Below, in pieces: positions 25,839 through 35,163 of a stretch of DNA of 64,000 nucleotides. How positions within the stretch are numbered: position 1 is the stretch's first letter; each line of letters begins with the position of its first letter. A program made the translations under genes and the position numbers. The stretch lies in assembly GCF_002207865.1 (NCBI RefSeq), contig NZ_BDQM01000013.1, positions 1 to 64,000 on the forward strand. The letters run 5' to 3'. The stretch comes from Colwellia marinimaniae (GTDB lineage Bacteria > Pseudomonadota > Gammaproteobacteria > Enterobacterales > Alteromonadaceae). The notes below the pieces were generated by a model that saw only the letters and a list, made by a program, of their open reading frames with translations, was not told the DNA's origin and ran no database searches.

Positions 25839-26886
25839 TGAACAAGAAGTCGGCGAATTAGCCGCAGCCCCGGTAGGCTTCGATGTAGAAAAATTAGAAG
25901 GCGCAGAAAAAGCGGCCATTTTATTGCTTAGCCTATCTGAAGAAGATGCTGCACAAATATTAAAGCACCTTGAGCCAAAACAAGTACAGCAAGTGGGTAC
26001 TGTTATGGCGGCAATGCAAGATTTTACCCAAGAAAAAATCACCGCGGTACATAAACTCTTTATTCATGAAATACAAAATTTCTCTACCATTGGTTTCAAA
26101 AGTGAAGAGTTTGTTCGAAAAGCATTAACCGCGGCACTTGGTGAAGACAAAGCCGGTAATTTAATTGATCAAATTGTCATGGGTGGTGGTGCTAAAGGTC
26201 TTGATTCATTAAAATGGATGGACTCTAAACAAGTAGCCAACATAATTCGTAATGAACATCCTCAAATTCAAACCATTGTTTTATCATACCTTGAGCCAGA
26301 GCAATCTGCTGAGATCATGAGTCAATTCACCGATAAAGTCCGTTTAGACTTAATGATGCGTATTGCTAATTTAGAAGAAGTGCAACCAGCAGCCTTGCAA
26401 GAATTAAATGAGATTATGGAGAAACAATTCGCGGGTCAAGCTGGCGCACAAGCAGCGAAAATGGGCGGCTTAAAAGCCGCTGCAGATATCATGAACTACC
26501 TAGAGACGAATGTTGAAGGTATGTTAATGGACTCCATCCGTGAAAACGATGAAGAAATGAGTCAGCAAATTCAAGACTTGATGTTTGTCTTTGAAAACCT
26601 TGCCGATGTTGATGATCGTGGCATGCAAGCTATCTTACGCGAAGTACAGCAAGAGGCCTTAATGAAAGCGATTAAAGGTACTGATGAAGCGTTAAAAGAT
26701 AAGATAATGAGTAATATGTCTAAACGTGCGGCGGAAATGATGGTCGATGATCTAGAAGCTATGGGCCCTGTACGTATAAGCGAAGTGGAAGCAGCGCAAA
26801 AAGAAATTTTGGCGGTGGCACGACGATTATCCGACGCAGGCGAGATTATGCTGGGCGGTGGTGGCGGTGGCGATGAGTTTTTATAA
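25831..26886 (+). CDS. fliG: Flagellar switch protein FliG
   Basis: FliG is the rotor protein that meets the stator and transmits torque and switching. The 351-residue product has the N domain that binds FliF (LEGAEKAAILLLSLSEEDAA), the middle domain with EHPQIQTIVLSYLEPEQSAE, and the C-terminal charged torque helix (MSNMSKRAAEMMVDDLEAMG) with the usual Lys/Arg/Asp pattern. It ends in a Gly-rich tail. Length is slightly above E. coli FliG (331). It overlaps fliF by 8 bases. Confidence 0.97.
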   Translation: MSDEQEVGELAAAPVGFDVEKLEGAEKAAILLLSLSEEDAAQILKHLEPKQVQQVGTVMAAMQDFTQEKITAVHKLFIHEIQNFSTIGFKSEEFVRKALTAALGEDKAGNLIDQIVMGGGAKGLDSLKWMDSKQVANIIRNEHPQIQTIVLSYLEPEQSAEIMSQFTDKVRLDLMMRIANLEEVQPAALQELNEIMEKQFAGQAGAQAAKMGGLKAAADIMNYLETNVEGMLMDSIRENDEEMSQQIQDLMFVFENLADVDDRGMQAILREVQQEALMKAIKGTDEALKDKIMSNMSKRAAEMMVDDLEAMGPVRISEVEAAQKEILAVARRLSDAGEIMLGGGGGGDEFL

Positions 26887-26928
26887 GATGAAACTAGCTT
26901 AGCTCAGCAGAGAATAAGGGTACACTAA

Positions 26929-27720
26929 ATGTCAAAATCACCAGTTCGTATTATAAAAGCGTCACAAGAGAGCGCCATGGACGCTTGGCCTTTGCCAAAT
27001 ATCCAAGGGCAAGCTAGCTCAGAAGATAAAAATATAACCAATGCTTTTGGTCAAAAAAGTCACTGGGTTTATGAACCACCAGAGTCTGAAGAAGTTGAGC
27101 CACAACCACTGACAGCGCAAGAAATTGACGATATTCGTATAGCCGCCAGTGAAGAAGGCTTTAATCAAGGTAAGGAAGAAGGCTTCACTAAAGGTTTTGA
27201 AGAAGGTAAAGCTAAAGGGTTAGCAGAGGGAACAAAACAAGGTATTGCCGAAGGTACTGAGCAAGGTTTAACCCAAGGCAAGGAGGAAATTGAACAACAA
27301 AGTGATCGTTGGCAAAAATTAATTGAACAATTACACCTACCACTAGCAAGTGTGGAAAAAAATGTCGAAGAACAGCTTCTTAATTTGGTTTTACAGCTAA
27401 CAGAAGCTGTGGTTTTACATGAAGCTAAAACTAACCCTGACATTTTAATGACGGCAATAACTACTGGCATCAAAAGTTTACCTAGTAGTGATGCTCAAAC
27501 ACAAATATGTTTAAACCCAAACGATATTAGCCTAGTCGAAGCTCAATTTGGCGCTGAGCATATTGCCGAGCAAGGTTGGCGTTTACTGCCAGCACCCCAA
27601 CTGCCTCAAGGTAGCTGCCAAATAGAAAACAGCACCTCAAATATCGACCTGCAAATGAAAGCAAGGCTAAAGCAAGTGCTGGAACCTTTCTTTCAAGATG
27701 CTTTACATCAAAGCTCTTAA
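26929..27720 (+). CDS. fliH: Flagellar export ATPase regulator FliH
   Basis: FliH binds FliI, holds it inactive and delivers it to the export gate. The 263-residue protein has a Pro/Glu-rich N third, then a GxxxG helix with glycines at every fourth residue from 77 to 117 (eleven in a row), and a globular C domain (EEQLLNLVLQLTEAVVLHEA) that binds FliI. The GxxxG array is a known FliH feature but is long here. It sits between fliG and fliI. Confidence 0.93.
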   Translation: MSKSPVRIIKASQESAMDAWPLPNIQGQASSEDKNITNAFGQKSHWVYEPPESEEVEPQPLTAQEIDDIRIAASEEGFNQGKEEGFTKGFEEGKAKGLAEGTKQGIAEGTEQGLTQGKEEIEQQSDRWQKLIEQLHLPLASVEKNVEEQLLNLVLQLTEAVVLHEAKTNPDILMTAITTGIKSLPSSDAQTQICLNPNDISLVEAQFGAEHIAEQGWRLLPAPQLPQGSCQIENSTSNIDLQMKARLKQVLEPFFQDALHQSS

Positions 27721-27780
27721 TTTTTTGTCGCGCTTGATTGTTTTTCGTTTTAACTTTTTATCTTAAGGTAAATAAACACT

Positions 27781-29142
27781 ATGGTTGATAGCTTACGTCT
27801 AACCGAGCGCTTTAAAAACAGTCAAAAATTTATTCATGACTTTAAAGCGCCCGTTGCCGGTAGGTTAGTGCGTGTTGTCGGTTTAACCCTAGAAGCCGTA
27901 GGCGTGAAAGCACATGTTGGTAGTCAATGTCTTGTTGAAACAGCACACGGTGATTTACTTGCTGAGGTTGTTGGTTTTGCTCAAGACATTACCTACTTAA
28001 TGCCAGAAGAAAGCCTTCGTGGTGTTATGCCTGGCGCACGAGTGTTACCTATTTCCAGTAAATTTAAAGTACCTTTATCCATGGACCTACTCGGCCGGGT
28101 AATCAACGGTGTCGGCAAACCCATTGATGGTAAAGGGCCGATAAAATCAGATGATGATTATCATCATGATAGTAAACCCATGAACCCATTATCGCGACGA
28201 GCCATCACCGAGGTACTTGATGTTGGTGTACGCTCTATCAATAGCTTTATCACCATTGGTAAAGGCCAACGCATGGGGTTGTTTGCTGGCTCAGGTGTTG
28301 GTAAAAGTGTCCTTATGGGCATGATGACACGGGGGACATCGGCCGATGTTGTTGTGGTTGGTTTAGTGGGGGAGCGTGGCCGAGAAGTAAAAGAATTTAT
28401 TGAAGAAATTTTAGGTGAAGAAGGGCTTAAGCGCGCCGTTGTTGTTGCCGCTCCGGCAGATAATTCCCCTTTAATGCGCCTTAAAGGTTGTGAAACGGCA
28501 GTTCAAATAAGCGAGTATTTTCGCGATCAAGGTTTAGATGTATTGTTACTGCTTGATTCATTAACACGTTACGCGCAGGCACAGCGTGAAATTGCCTTAG
28601 CAGTAGGTGAACCACCCGCAACTAAAGGCTATCCGCCGTCAGTTTTTTCTAAATTACCGCAATTAGTTGAACGTGCCGGCAATGGCGGTGAAGGGCAAGG
28701 CTCTATAACGGCATTTTATACGGTATTAACCGAAGGTGATGACTTACAAGACCCTATTGCGGATGCGGCGCGCGCTATTTTAGATGGCCATGTGGTCTTG
28801 TCTCGAGAGTTAGCCGATGCAGGACATTACCCCGCGGTGAATATTGAAGGCTCTATATCACGGGTTATGCCTATGGTCACTGATGACGAACATCAAGATT
28901 TGGCCAAGCAGTTAAAGCAAATGTATTCCCTTTATCAGCAAAATAAAGACCTTATTGCCATAGGTGCTTACACCAAGGGCAATGACCCACGCATTGATCA
29001 GGCGATAAACGTGCTACCAGTGATCAACTTTTTTTTACAGCAAAAGATTACTGAAATTATTCCTTATGAGCAAAGTATTGCTCAGATGAAAGAAATTATT
29101 GCTGCGGCACATGCGCAAAATAAACAGCAAGCAAAGAGCTAG
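27781..29142 (+). CDS. fliI: Flagellum-specific export ATPase FliI
   Basis: FliI is the F1-beta-like ATPase of the flagellar type III export apparatus. The 453-residue protein has Walker A AGSGVGKS (169-176), Walker B VLLLLDSLTRYAQAQREIAL with the family signature, and the conserved ESAxTEG-like segments GEPPATKGYPPSVFSKLPQL and GSITAFYTVLTEGDD. Length is typical (440-460). Confidence 0.97.
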   Translation: MVDSLRLTERFKNSQKFIHDFKAPVAGRLVRVVGLTLEAVGVKAHVGSQCLVETAHGDLLAEVVGFAQDITYLMPEESLRGVMPGARVLPISSKFKVPLSMDLLGRVINGVGKPIDGKGPIKSDDDYHHDSKPMNPLSRRAITEVLDVGVRSINSFITIGKGQRMGLFAGSGVGKSVLMGMMTRGTSADVVVVGLVGERGREVKEFIEEILGEEGLKRAVVVAAPADNSPLMRLKGCETAVQISEYFRDQGLDVLLLLDSLTRYAQAQREIALAVGEPPATKGYPPSVFSKLPQLVERAGNGGEGQGSITAFYTVLTEGDDLQDPIADAARAILDGHVVLSRELADAGHYPAVNIEGSISRVMPMVTDDEHQDLAKQLKQMYSLYQQNKDLIAIGAYTKGNDPRIDQAINVLPVINFFLQQKITEIIPYEQSIAQMKEIIAAAHAQNKQQAKS

Positions 29143-29187
29143 TTGTTGGTATAGATACAAAAGTATTGACTTAAAAGAGTACAGCAG

Positions 29188-29631
29188 ATGGCAATGAAGC
29201 AACTTGATACCATATTAAAGTTTGAAAAAGACAACGAGCAACGTTGTGCCGATCAATTGAAATTAGCTGAAAATGAGTATCAACAAAATATTACCCGTTT
29301 ACAAGGTGTGGCAGACTACCGCTTAGAATACATGAAACGATTAAGTCAACGAGCAGAGCAGGGCTTAGACAGTGCCACTTATAGACATTACCATGCTTTT
29401 ATCGCCAAACTTGATACCGCGGCCAAGCAGGTGGAAATTGCTATGCGACAAGCCAAAGCACTGGTTGAGCAAAGTAAAAGTATTTGGCTTAAACAAAGGC
29501 AAAAGGTGAAAGCCGTGGAGCTATTACGTGATAAACGTTTGCAAAAAATGGCGGTAGCAGCACAAAGAGCTGAACAAAAAATGTTTGATGAAATAGCGAC
29601 TCAACAATTTGTTCGACGCGCTTTACGTTAG
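29188..29631 (+). CDS. fliJ: Flagellar export chaperone FliJ
   Basis: FliJ is a small coiled-coil protein that sits in the FliI ring and helps couple export to the proton gradient. The 147-residue product is Gln/Lys/Glu-rich and helical throughout (QLDTILKFEKDNEQRCADQL, RQAKALVEQSKSIWLKQRQK), as in the family (about 147). It follows fliI by 45 bp and is the last gene before the fliK promoter region. Confidence 0.92.
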   Translation: MAMKQLDTILKFEKDNEQRCADQLKLAENEYQQNITRLQGVADYRLEYMKRLSQRAEQGLDSATYRHYHAFIAKLDTAAKQVEIAMRQAKALVEQSKSIWLKQRQKVKAVELLRDKRLQKMAVAAQRAEQKMFDEIATQQFVRRALR

Positions 29632-29667
29632 TTATTTTGGCTATAACATCCGTTATAAATTTAATAA

Positions 29668-29684
29668 CTGGAATGATTATTGCT
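29668..29684 (+). promoter_or_regulatory. Possible sigma54-type promoter before fliK
   Basis: CTGGAAT-N5-TTGCT has the exact GG-N10-GC spacing but AA instead of CA after GG. It is 140 bp before fliK. In V. cholerae the fliKLMNOPQ-flhB operon is FlrC/RpoN-dependent, which supports the call. Confidence 0.5.
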
Positions 29685-29822
29685 TTACATAGTATAGAGA
29701 CCAGCTAGCAAAGCGCTAGTACAGAGTTTATATCGCGCACAGATGAAAGTTACCGTGGCAATAGTCAGTAATAGACAGTGTGGTTTTTATTATTTTAGCT
29801 AATTTCAACGATTGGAATAACT

Positions 29823-32105
29823 ATGCAATCAGCAAACGTTTCACCTGTTTTTTTATCACAAGATACTGATTTAAAAGCCAAAAACAATCCCGTACCTTCC
29901 GGTGAACGAGCTAATGAGGCCGAGTTTTCTCGTTTGGTTGCCCAACATGTCAGCGATGAAAGTAACGTGACCAGTGATAAAGAGTCTCAAGGAGAAATTG
30001 CATCAGCTTCGGCAACGCTTGGTAATGATGTTGCCGCCAACGGCAAAAATGACACAGATGAAGTCGAAAGTCGCCAAGAAAGTGACTATTCAGCGGAAGT
30101 TCGTGCTGATAGTGCCAATCAAGATAATAGCGAACACTCGCCCGCAAATAATGTTTTGGCGACAGCAGATGATAAAACTACAGCAGACTCAGCTAATAAT
30201 GACGCCTTAGCTGAGTCTGAGCAGTTTATTGCACTGCTTTATAATAGCGATCAAACGTTAACTAATACGGCCGAAAAATCAACAAAGAGTGAGCCCGTTA
30301 ATAGCCAACAAATTATTCAAGCCAACAAGAGTAAAGTCGGTATTGCCGAGGCTAAACAGGATAGCAGCGTAACAGACGCTGATGAAAAGGGTAAATTAAA
30401 TGCACGAAATACTGTTGAACTTAGCTTTGAACATAAGCTCAAGGCGTTTTCAAAAGAGGAATTACTCGCTCAAAGCCAGCTAAAAAATGTTGATTTTGCG
30501 CAGCAACCAGGCGAGCAACTACTAAAAAATTACCAACAATCACTGCAAAGCATCAGCAACAATCAAAGTATAACTAGCGAGCAGTTAACGAATGCCCAGT
30601 TAACTGCAGCTCAACTGAATAATAATAAAGTAAGCGATTTAGCGGCCAGTATTTCAGCAACCAATAAAAGCCAAATTACCGAGCAAGTAGACTCGGGTTT
30701 ATACCAATTGCCCGTTGAGCCTATTGGTAATGATAAGCTAACCGCCGCAGAGGTGCAGCTTCTGGCTAAAGACCCATTAGCTAAAGACCCATTAGCAAAA
30801 GAGTCATTAGCTAAAACTAAAGCGCACCTAAGTGAAAAAAATGTCACTTTATCAGCTAAACCCCCAGGTAAAAATAGTGCTGAATTGCCAGTTTCCACAT
30901 CGGATGCAACTGAAAAACAGGTACCTTCTGTTACTAAAGTAGCGAACCATACACTCGAGGCTGTGCCAAATAAAGCTAGCAAAAATGAGCAACAATTCGC
31001 TGCAAAATCCGAGTTGGAGACTAGCTCGGTTCACTCAATATTAAGTAATATTAGTGCCGATAAAGCAATAGCAGAACGAACTACACCGGCGATAATACCG
31101 CATGAAATTACCGCTAAAGAACAGCCCGTAGCTGTTCAAGCTAAACAAGTGAACTTGAGCAATGCTCAAGTTCAAGGGTTGCAACAGGCTCAGCAGCAAC
31201 AAGCAATATTCGCTGAAAAAGCCGAGTTAGACACTAGCTCGGTTCACTCAATATTAAGTAATATTAGTGCCGATAAAGCAATAGCAGAACGAACTACACC
31301 GGCGATAATACCGCATGAAATTACCGCTAAAGAACAGCCCGTAGCTGTTCAAGCTAAACAAGTGAACTTGAGCAATGCTCAAGTTCAAGGGTTGCAACAG
31401 GCTCAGCAGCAACAAGCTATTGATGATACTGAGTATGCTGAAGCTCTGCTGTTGTCACAAGAGCAACCGGTCGAGCAAGGCATGAAAACAACCAGCAAGG
31501 TTAGTGACAATCTTGCCACACGTTCTTTCTCTGAGTCACAAGCGTTAACCATGCAAGCAACACAAGCCAAACAAAGCACTGATGCCTATATTGAGCATCA
31601 AGCAGTTGAAGTGCTAAGTCATAATGTTGCCAGTGATATCGCACAAATCCAGAAAAACAAGGTGCAACTGCAGCAAGAAAGCATCGCTATTTATAGAAAA
31701 GATTTTGCCGATGCGGTAAAAGATAAAGTCATGATTATGATCAGCCAGAAGTTACAGCAATTTGATATCATCTTGGACCCACCTGAGTTTGGTAATATGC
31801 AGGTACGCGTTAATTTGCAAGGTGAGCAAGCTACGGTTAATTTTGTCGTGCAAAACCAGCAAGCAAAAGAAGCATTAGAGCAGAATATGCAGAAATTAAG
31901 AGATATGTTGGCGGAGCAGGGTGTCGATGTCGGCGACGCTACTGTTGAGCAACAAAGTCAGCAGGAAAATAATGATAAGAATAATTTAAAGCAAGGTAAT
32001 GACCCAGCAGCATTGTTAACTAAGGTAGACGAAGACGAGCATACGCTAGCTTTATCCGCTAAGTTGTTCGATTCTTCGACAACGGGCGTAGATTACTACG
32101 CTTAA
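29823..32105 (+). CDS. fliK: Hook-length control protein FliK
   Basis: FliK measures hook length and triggers the switch of export specificity through FlhB. The 760-residue product is much longer than E. coli FliK (405). The N-terminal 600 residues are Gln/Asn/Ala/Glu-rich and disordered, with an internal 71-residue duplication and a small run of LAKDP repeats. The C-terminal domain (about 620-720) is conserved: VMIMISQKLQQFDIILDPPE, FGNMQVRVNLQGEQATVNFV and LEQNMQKLRDMLAEQGVDVG. The unusual length and repeats could affect measured hook length, which is inference. Confidence 0.93.
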   Translation: MQSANVSPVFLSQDTDLKAKNNPVPSGERANEAEFSRLVAQHVSDESNVTSDKESQGEIASASATLGNDVAANGKNDTDEVESRQESDYSAEVRADSANQDNSEHSPANNVLATADDKTTADSANNDALAESEQFIALLYNSDQTLTNTAEKSTKSEPVNSQQIIQANKSKVGIAEAKQDSSVTDADEKGKLNARNTVELSFEHKLKAFSKEELLAQSQLKNVDFAQQPGEQLLKNYQQSLQSISNNQSITSEQLTNAQLTAAQLNNNKVSDLAASISATNKSQITEQVDSGLYQLPVEPIGNDKLTAAEVQLLAKDPLAKDPLAKESLAKTKAHLSEKNVTLSAKPPGKNSAELPVSTSDATEKQVPSVTKVANHTLEAVPNKASKNEQQFAAKSELETSSVHSILSNISADKAIAERTTPAIIPHEITAKEQPVAVQAKQVNLSNAQVQGLQQAQQQQAIFAEKAELDTSSVHSILSNISADKAIAERTTPAIIPHEITAKEQPVAVQAKQVNLSNAQVQGLQQAQQQQAIDDTEYAEALLLSQEQPVEQGMKTTSKVSDNLATRSFSESQALTMQATQAKQSTDAYIEHQAVEVLSHNVASDIAQIQKNKVQLQQESIAIYRKDFADAVKDKVMIMISQKLQQFDIILDPPEFGNMQVRVNLQGEQATVNFVVQNQQAKEALEQNMQKLRDMLAEQGVDVGDATVEQQSQQENNDKNNLKQGNDPAALLTKVDEDEHTLALSAKLFDSSTTGVDYYA
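30996..31421 (+). repeat. 213-bp in-frame tandem duplication within fliK
   Basis: Unit 1 (30996-31208) and unit 2 (31209-31421) share an identical 185-bp core (31020-31204 and 31233-31417). The few differences lie only at the left edge of the units. It encodes two copies of a 71-residue segment starting at Phe392, with THSILSNI-like and Gln-rich parts. The near identity implies a recent event, and the length keeps the frame. Confidence 0.93.
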
Positions 32106-32243
32106 TTGACTAAAATGAAGTTAAGTTGGTGAAAACACATTGGCTCGAAGACTATTCAAGGATATAGTCTATCAATAAATACTATGTCATTCATTAGTCA
32201 CTATTATTTTGACTATTAATGGCGGTAAATTTAAAGGATTCTC

Positions 32244-32795
32244 ATGGCAGACGAAAAAGAAAATGGTAAAGAAGGTGAGTTAGAGCTAGATAACTCAGGT
32301 AAAAATAAAAAAATGATCATCATCATTATTGCTGTCGTGGTTTTACTTGTGGGCGCAGCAGCGGGTTACTTCTTTATGAGTGGTAGTGATGCAAGTCAAG
32401 CAGACATTACCGCCGCATTAGATAGTGAGGGCAGTGAAGCTAAAGTAGTTGAAGCTAGCTCAAGCGCTCATTTGGGTACCGCTTTATATGTGCCAATGCC
32501 TAGAGCCTTTCGTTTTAATGTTCCTGGCGCAGCGCGCGACCGTTTTGTCGAAATACGTGTGCAATTACTTGTTCGCGGTGGTGATAATGAAGAGAATGCC
32601 AAAATGCATATTCCGTTAATTGAAAGTACTTTACTGAGTGTTTTCTCTCAAGCCAACGCTGATGATTTGGCAACAAGTGCCGGGAAAATCGCTTTAAAGC
32701 AGCAGTCATTAGCGGCTGTTCAAAAAATCATGACAGATGTCGAAGGTGATAAAACCGTAGAAAAAGTACTATTTACTGGTTTTGTCATGCAATAG
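32244..32795 (+). CDS. fliL: Flagellar basal-body-associated protein FliL
   Basis: FliL is a single-pass inner-membrane protein around the stators that supports torque. The 183-residue product has a charged cytoplasmic N terminus, one membrane segment at about residues 24-45, and a periplasmic domain with the FliL pattern (RDRFVEIRVQLLVRGGDNEE, HIPLIESTLLSVFSQANADD). It lies between fliK and fliM in the conserved order. Confidence 0.94.
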   Translation: MADEKENGKEGELELDNSGKNKKMIIIIIAVVVLLVGAAAGYFFMSGSDASQADITAALDSEGSEAKVVEASSSAHLGTALYVPMPRAFRFNVPGAARDRFVEIRVQLLVRGGDNEENAKMHIPLIESTLLSVFSQANADDLATSAGKIALKQQSLAAVQKIMTDVEGDKTVEKVLFTGFVMQ

Positions 32796-32919
32796 CTAGC
32801 TGAGCATAGCAGCACAAGTTAGCAGTACAAATTAATAGCGTTAAAGTAATCATTCAGTAGTAAGTGAAATTGCTACTGATATTGATACTTATATTGATAA
32901 CAATGAAAGAGACTATCGA

Positions 32920-33984
32920 GTGAGTGATTTATTATCCCAAGACGAGATTGATGCCTTATTACATGGTGTTGATGATGTTGAAGATGAGGAAATAGTTGAG
33001 GATGTCGTGCAAGACCATGACGGCCCCACTGATTATGACTTCTCTTCACAGGATCGTATTGTTCGTGGCCGAATGCCAACATTGGAAATGGTCAACGAAC
33101 GTTTTGCTCGCCATATGCGTATCAGCTTATTTAATATGATGCGCCGTACGGCTGAGGTGTCTATTAATGGCATTCAGATGATTAAGTTTGGTGAGTACAT
33201 ACATACCTTGTTTGTGCCGACAAGTCTGAACATGGTGCGTTTTCGTCCGTTAAAAGGTACGGCATTAATTACCATGGAAGCGCGCTTAGTTTTTATTCTA
33301 GTCGATAATTTTTTTGGTGGCGATGGCCGCTATCATGCAAAAATTGAAGGTCGTGAATTTACCCCGACAGAGCGCCGTATTATTCAAATGCTGTTAAAGC
33401 TTATTTTTGAAGATTATAAAGAAGCTTGGTCACCGGTAATGGATATTTCCTTTGAGTATTTAGACTCTGAAGTTAACCCGTCTATGGCAAATATTGTCAG
33501 CCCAACAGAGGTGGTGGTTATCAGCTCCTTCCATATTGAGTTAGATGGCGGTGGTGGCGATTTCCACATCGCTTTGCCTTACTCAATGCTCGAGCCTATA
33601 CGTGAGTTACTTGATGCGGGTGTGCAAAGTGATAAAGAAGACACCGATATGCGTTGGTCAAAGGCATTGCGTGATGAAATTATGGATGTGCCAGTAGCTA
33701 TTAATACTAGGTTTATTGAGGTTGATATACCTTTACGTCAAATTATGGAATTACGAGTTGGGGATATTATACCCATTGAAATGCCTGAGCACATTATCGT
33801 ACTCATTGAAGATCTACCGACTTTTAGAGCTAAGTTAGGACGAAGTCGAGATAATGTCACCTTGAAAATTGTATCGAAAATCAAACGACCTGAGTCAGTT
33901 AAATCTGAATTAACCATTTTAACCAAAGGTGGTAAACGCCTTGATAGTGATGCTGAACTGCACCTGCTTGACGAAGACTTATAA
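32920..33984 (+). CDS. fliM: Flagellar motor switch protein FliM
   Basis: FliM is the middle switch protein and the binding site of CheY-P. The 354-residue product starts MSDLLSQDEIDALLHGVDD, the conserved CheY-binding peptide, from a GTG codon. The middle CheC-like domain (about 45-240) includes RMPTLEMVNERFARHMRISL, and the C-terminal SpoA domain includes IPLRQIMELRVGDIIPIEMP. Length is normal. It is followed by fliN after 50 bp. Confidence 0.96.
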   Translation: MSDLLSQDEIDALLHGVDDVEDEEIVEDVVQDHDGPTDYDFSSQDRIVRGRMPTLEMVNERFARHMRISLFNMMRRTAEVSINGIQMIKFGEYIHTLFVPTSLNMVRFRPLKGTALITMEARLVFILVDNFFGGDGRYHAKIEGREFTPTERRIIQMLLKLIFEDYKEAWSPVMDISFEYLDSEVNPSMANIVSPTEVVVISSFHIELDGGGGDFHIALPYSMLEPIRELLDAGVQSDKEDTDMRWSKALRDEIMDVPVAINTRFIEVDIPLRQIMELRVGDIIPIEMPEHIIVLIEDLPTFRAKLGRSRDNVTLKIVSKIKRPESVKSELTILTKGGKRLDSDAELHLLDEDL

Positions 33985-34034
33985 ACGAATAAGTCGACCT
34001 AGATGAACAAAATTTATAAATTGAGGCCAGTGGT

Positions 34035-34433
34035 ATGAGTAACGACAAAGATGAAGACCTAAGTATGTGGGATGAGGCGCTAGATGAACAAGCTGAAGCC
34101 AAAACCGCCGGTGCAAAAACGGTAGAGCTTGAAGAGCTAACCGAGGAAGAATCGCCTATTACCGGTGAAGAAAAGCGGAAGCTTGATACTATTTTAGATA
34201 TACCGGTGACAATTTCTATGGAAGTAGGCCGAAGTCATATTAGCATTCGAAATTTATTGCAATTGAACCAAGGCTCAGTGGTTGAATTAGACCGGGTAGC
34301 GGGTGAGTCACTTGATGTTATGGTGAATGGCACCTTAATAGCCCACGGTGAAGTTGTTGTGGTGAATGATAAGTTTGGTATTCGCTTAACCGACGTGATT
34401 AGCCAAGTTGAACGTATCAAAAAATTAAAGTAG
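34035..34433 (+). CDS. fliN: Flagellar motor switch protein FliN
   Basis: FliN completes the C ring and helps dock FliH-FliI. The 132-residue product has an acidic N-terminal extension (about 45 residues) and the SpoA domain with LDIPVTISMEVGRSHISIRN, LLQLNQGSVVELDRVAGESL and GEVVVVNDKFGIRLTDVIS. Length is within the family range. fliO starts 8 bp after the stop. Confidence 0.96.
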   Translation: MSNDKDEDLSMWDEALDEQAEAKTAGAKTVELEELTEEESPITGEEKRKLDTILDIPVTISMEVGRSHISIRNLLQLNQGSVVELDRVAGESLDVMVNGTLIAHGEVVVVNDKFGIRLTDVISQVERIKKLK

Positions 34434-34441
34434 CTCAAATT

Positions 34442-35035
34442 ATGAGCGTTTCCCTTGCTATGAATAAAGATATCTGCTCTATGATAATAAAAACAATACG
34501 TATATTCTTAGCTATTAGTTGTTATTTCCTCTCTTTACTGGCTTTAGCCGAAAGTAATACCACTGAAAATATCCCCAATGAAAAAATCGCGGTAGCGCAG
34601 GCTATTGCTCAAAAGTTTTTAGCGGATAATGACACTGGCCCTGAAGGAGTAACTCGACCCATTTTTTTAGACGACAAAACGGTAAATAATAGCCCTGAGG
34701 TAGGTAAGCATGTTATGGCTAACATGGATTCAGGCAGAATGATCTTATCTTTGTTGATGGTTTTAGCGTTAATTATTAGCTGTGCATTTGTACTTAAGCG
34801 CTTTAATTTTTCCCAACAAGGCATTAGTCAACTTAAAGTCATCACCAGCTTGTCGTTAGGGAATAAAGAGCGGTTGATAGTAGTGCAAGTGGGTGAGCAA
34901 CAATTACTGCTAGGCGTTACCGCTCAAAAAATCAGCTTGTTGGACAAGTTATCAGAGCCATTAGCTCAGCAAAGTATTAATACGGCAGATTTACCTAAAA
35001 ATATATTATCTTTTTTGTTAGCTAAAAAGTCGTAG
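34442..35035 (+). CDS. fliO: Flagellar export protein FliO
   Basis: FliO assists assembly of the FliP ring of the export gate. The 197-residue product has a hydrophobic N-terminal segment, a second membrane segment at about 98-118 (SLLMVLALIISCAFVLKRF), and a short cytoplasmic domain with LKVITSLSLGNKERLIVVQV and EQQLLLGVTAQKISLL, which is diagnostic. Three in-frame ATGs (34442, 34460, 34481) have no clear ribosome-binding site, so the start is uncertain; FliO is often shorter. Confidence 0.88.
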   Translation: MSVSLAMNKDICSMIIKTIRIFLAISCYFLSLLALAESNTTENIPNEKIAVAQAIAQKFLADNDTGPEGVTRPIFLDDKTVNNSPEVGKHVMANMDSGRMILSLLMVLALIISCAFVLKRFNFSQQGISQLKVITSLSLGNKERLIVVQVGEQQLLLGVTAQKISLLDKLSEPLAQQSINTADLPKNILSFLLAKKS

Positions 35036-35163
35036 TGGCTATTGTTTTTAAAAGTTATAACAAGTGCCTTAATTGACCACTTGTTATTAGATAAAATCAA
35101 CATCATATTATTTAACAGTTTGCCGTTAACTTAGGCTTATAAATTTAGGACGTTCAGGGAACC

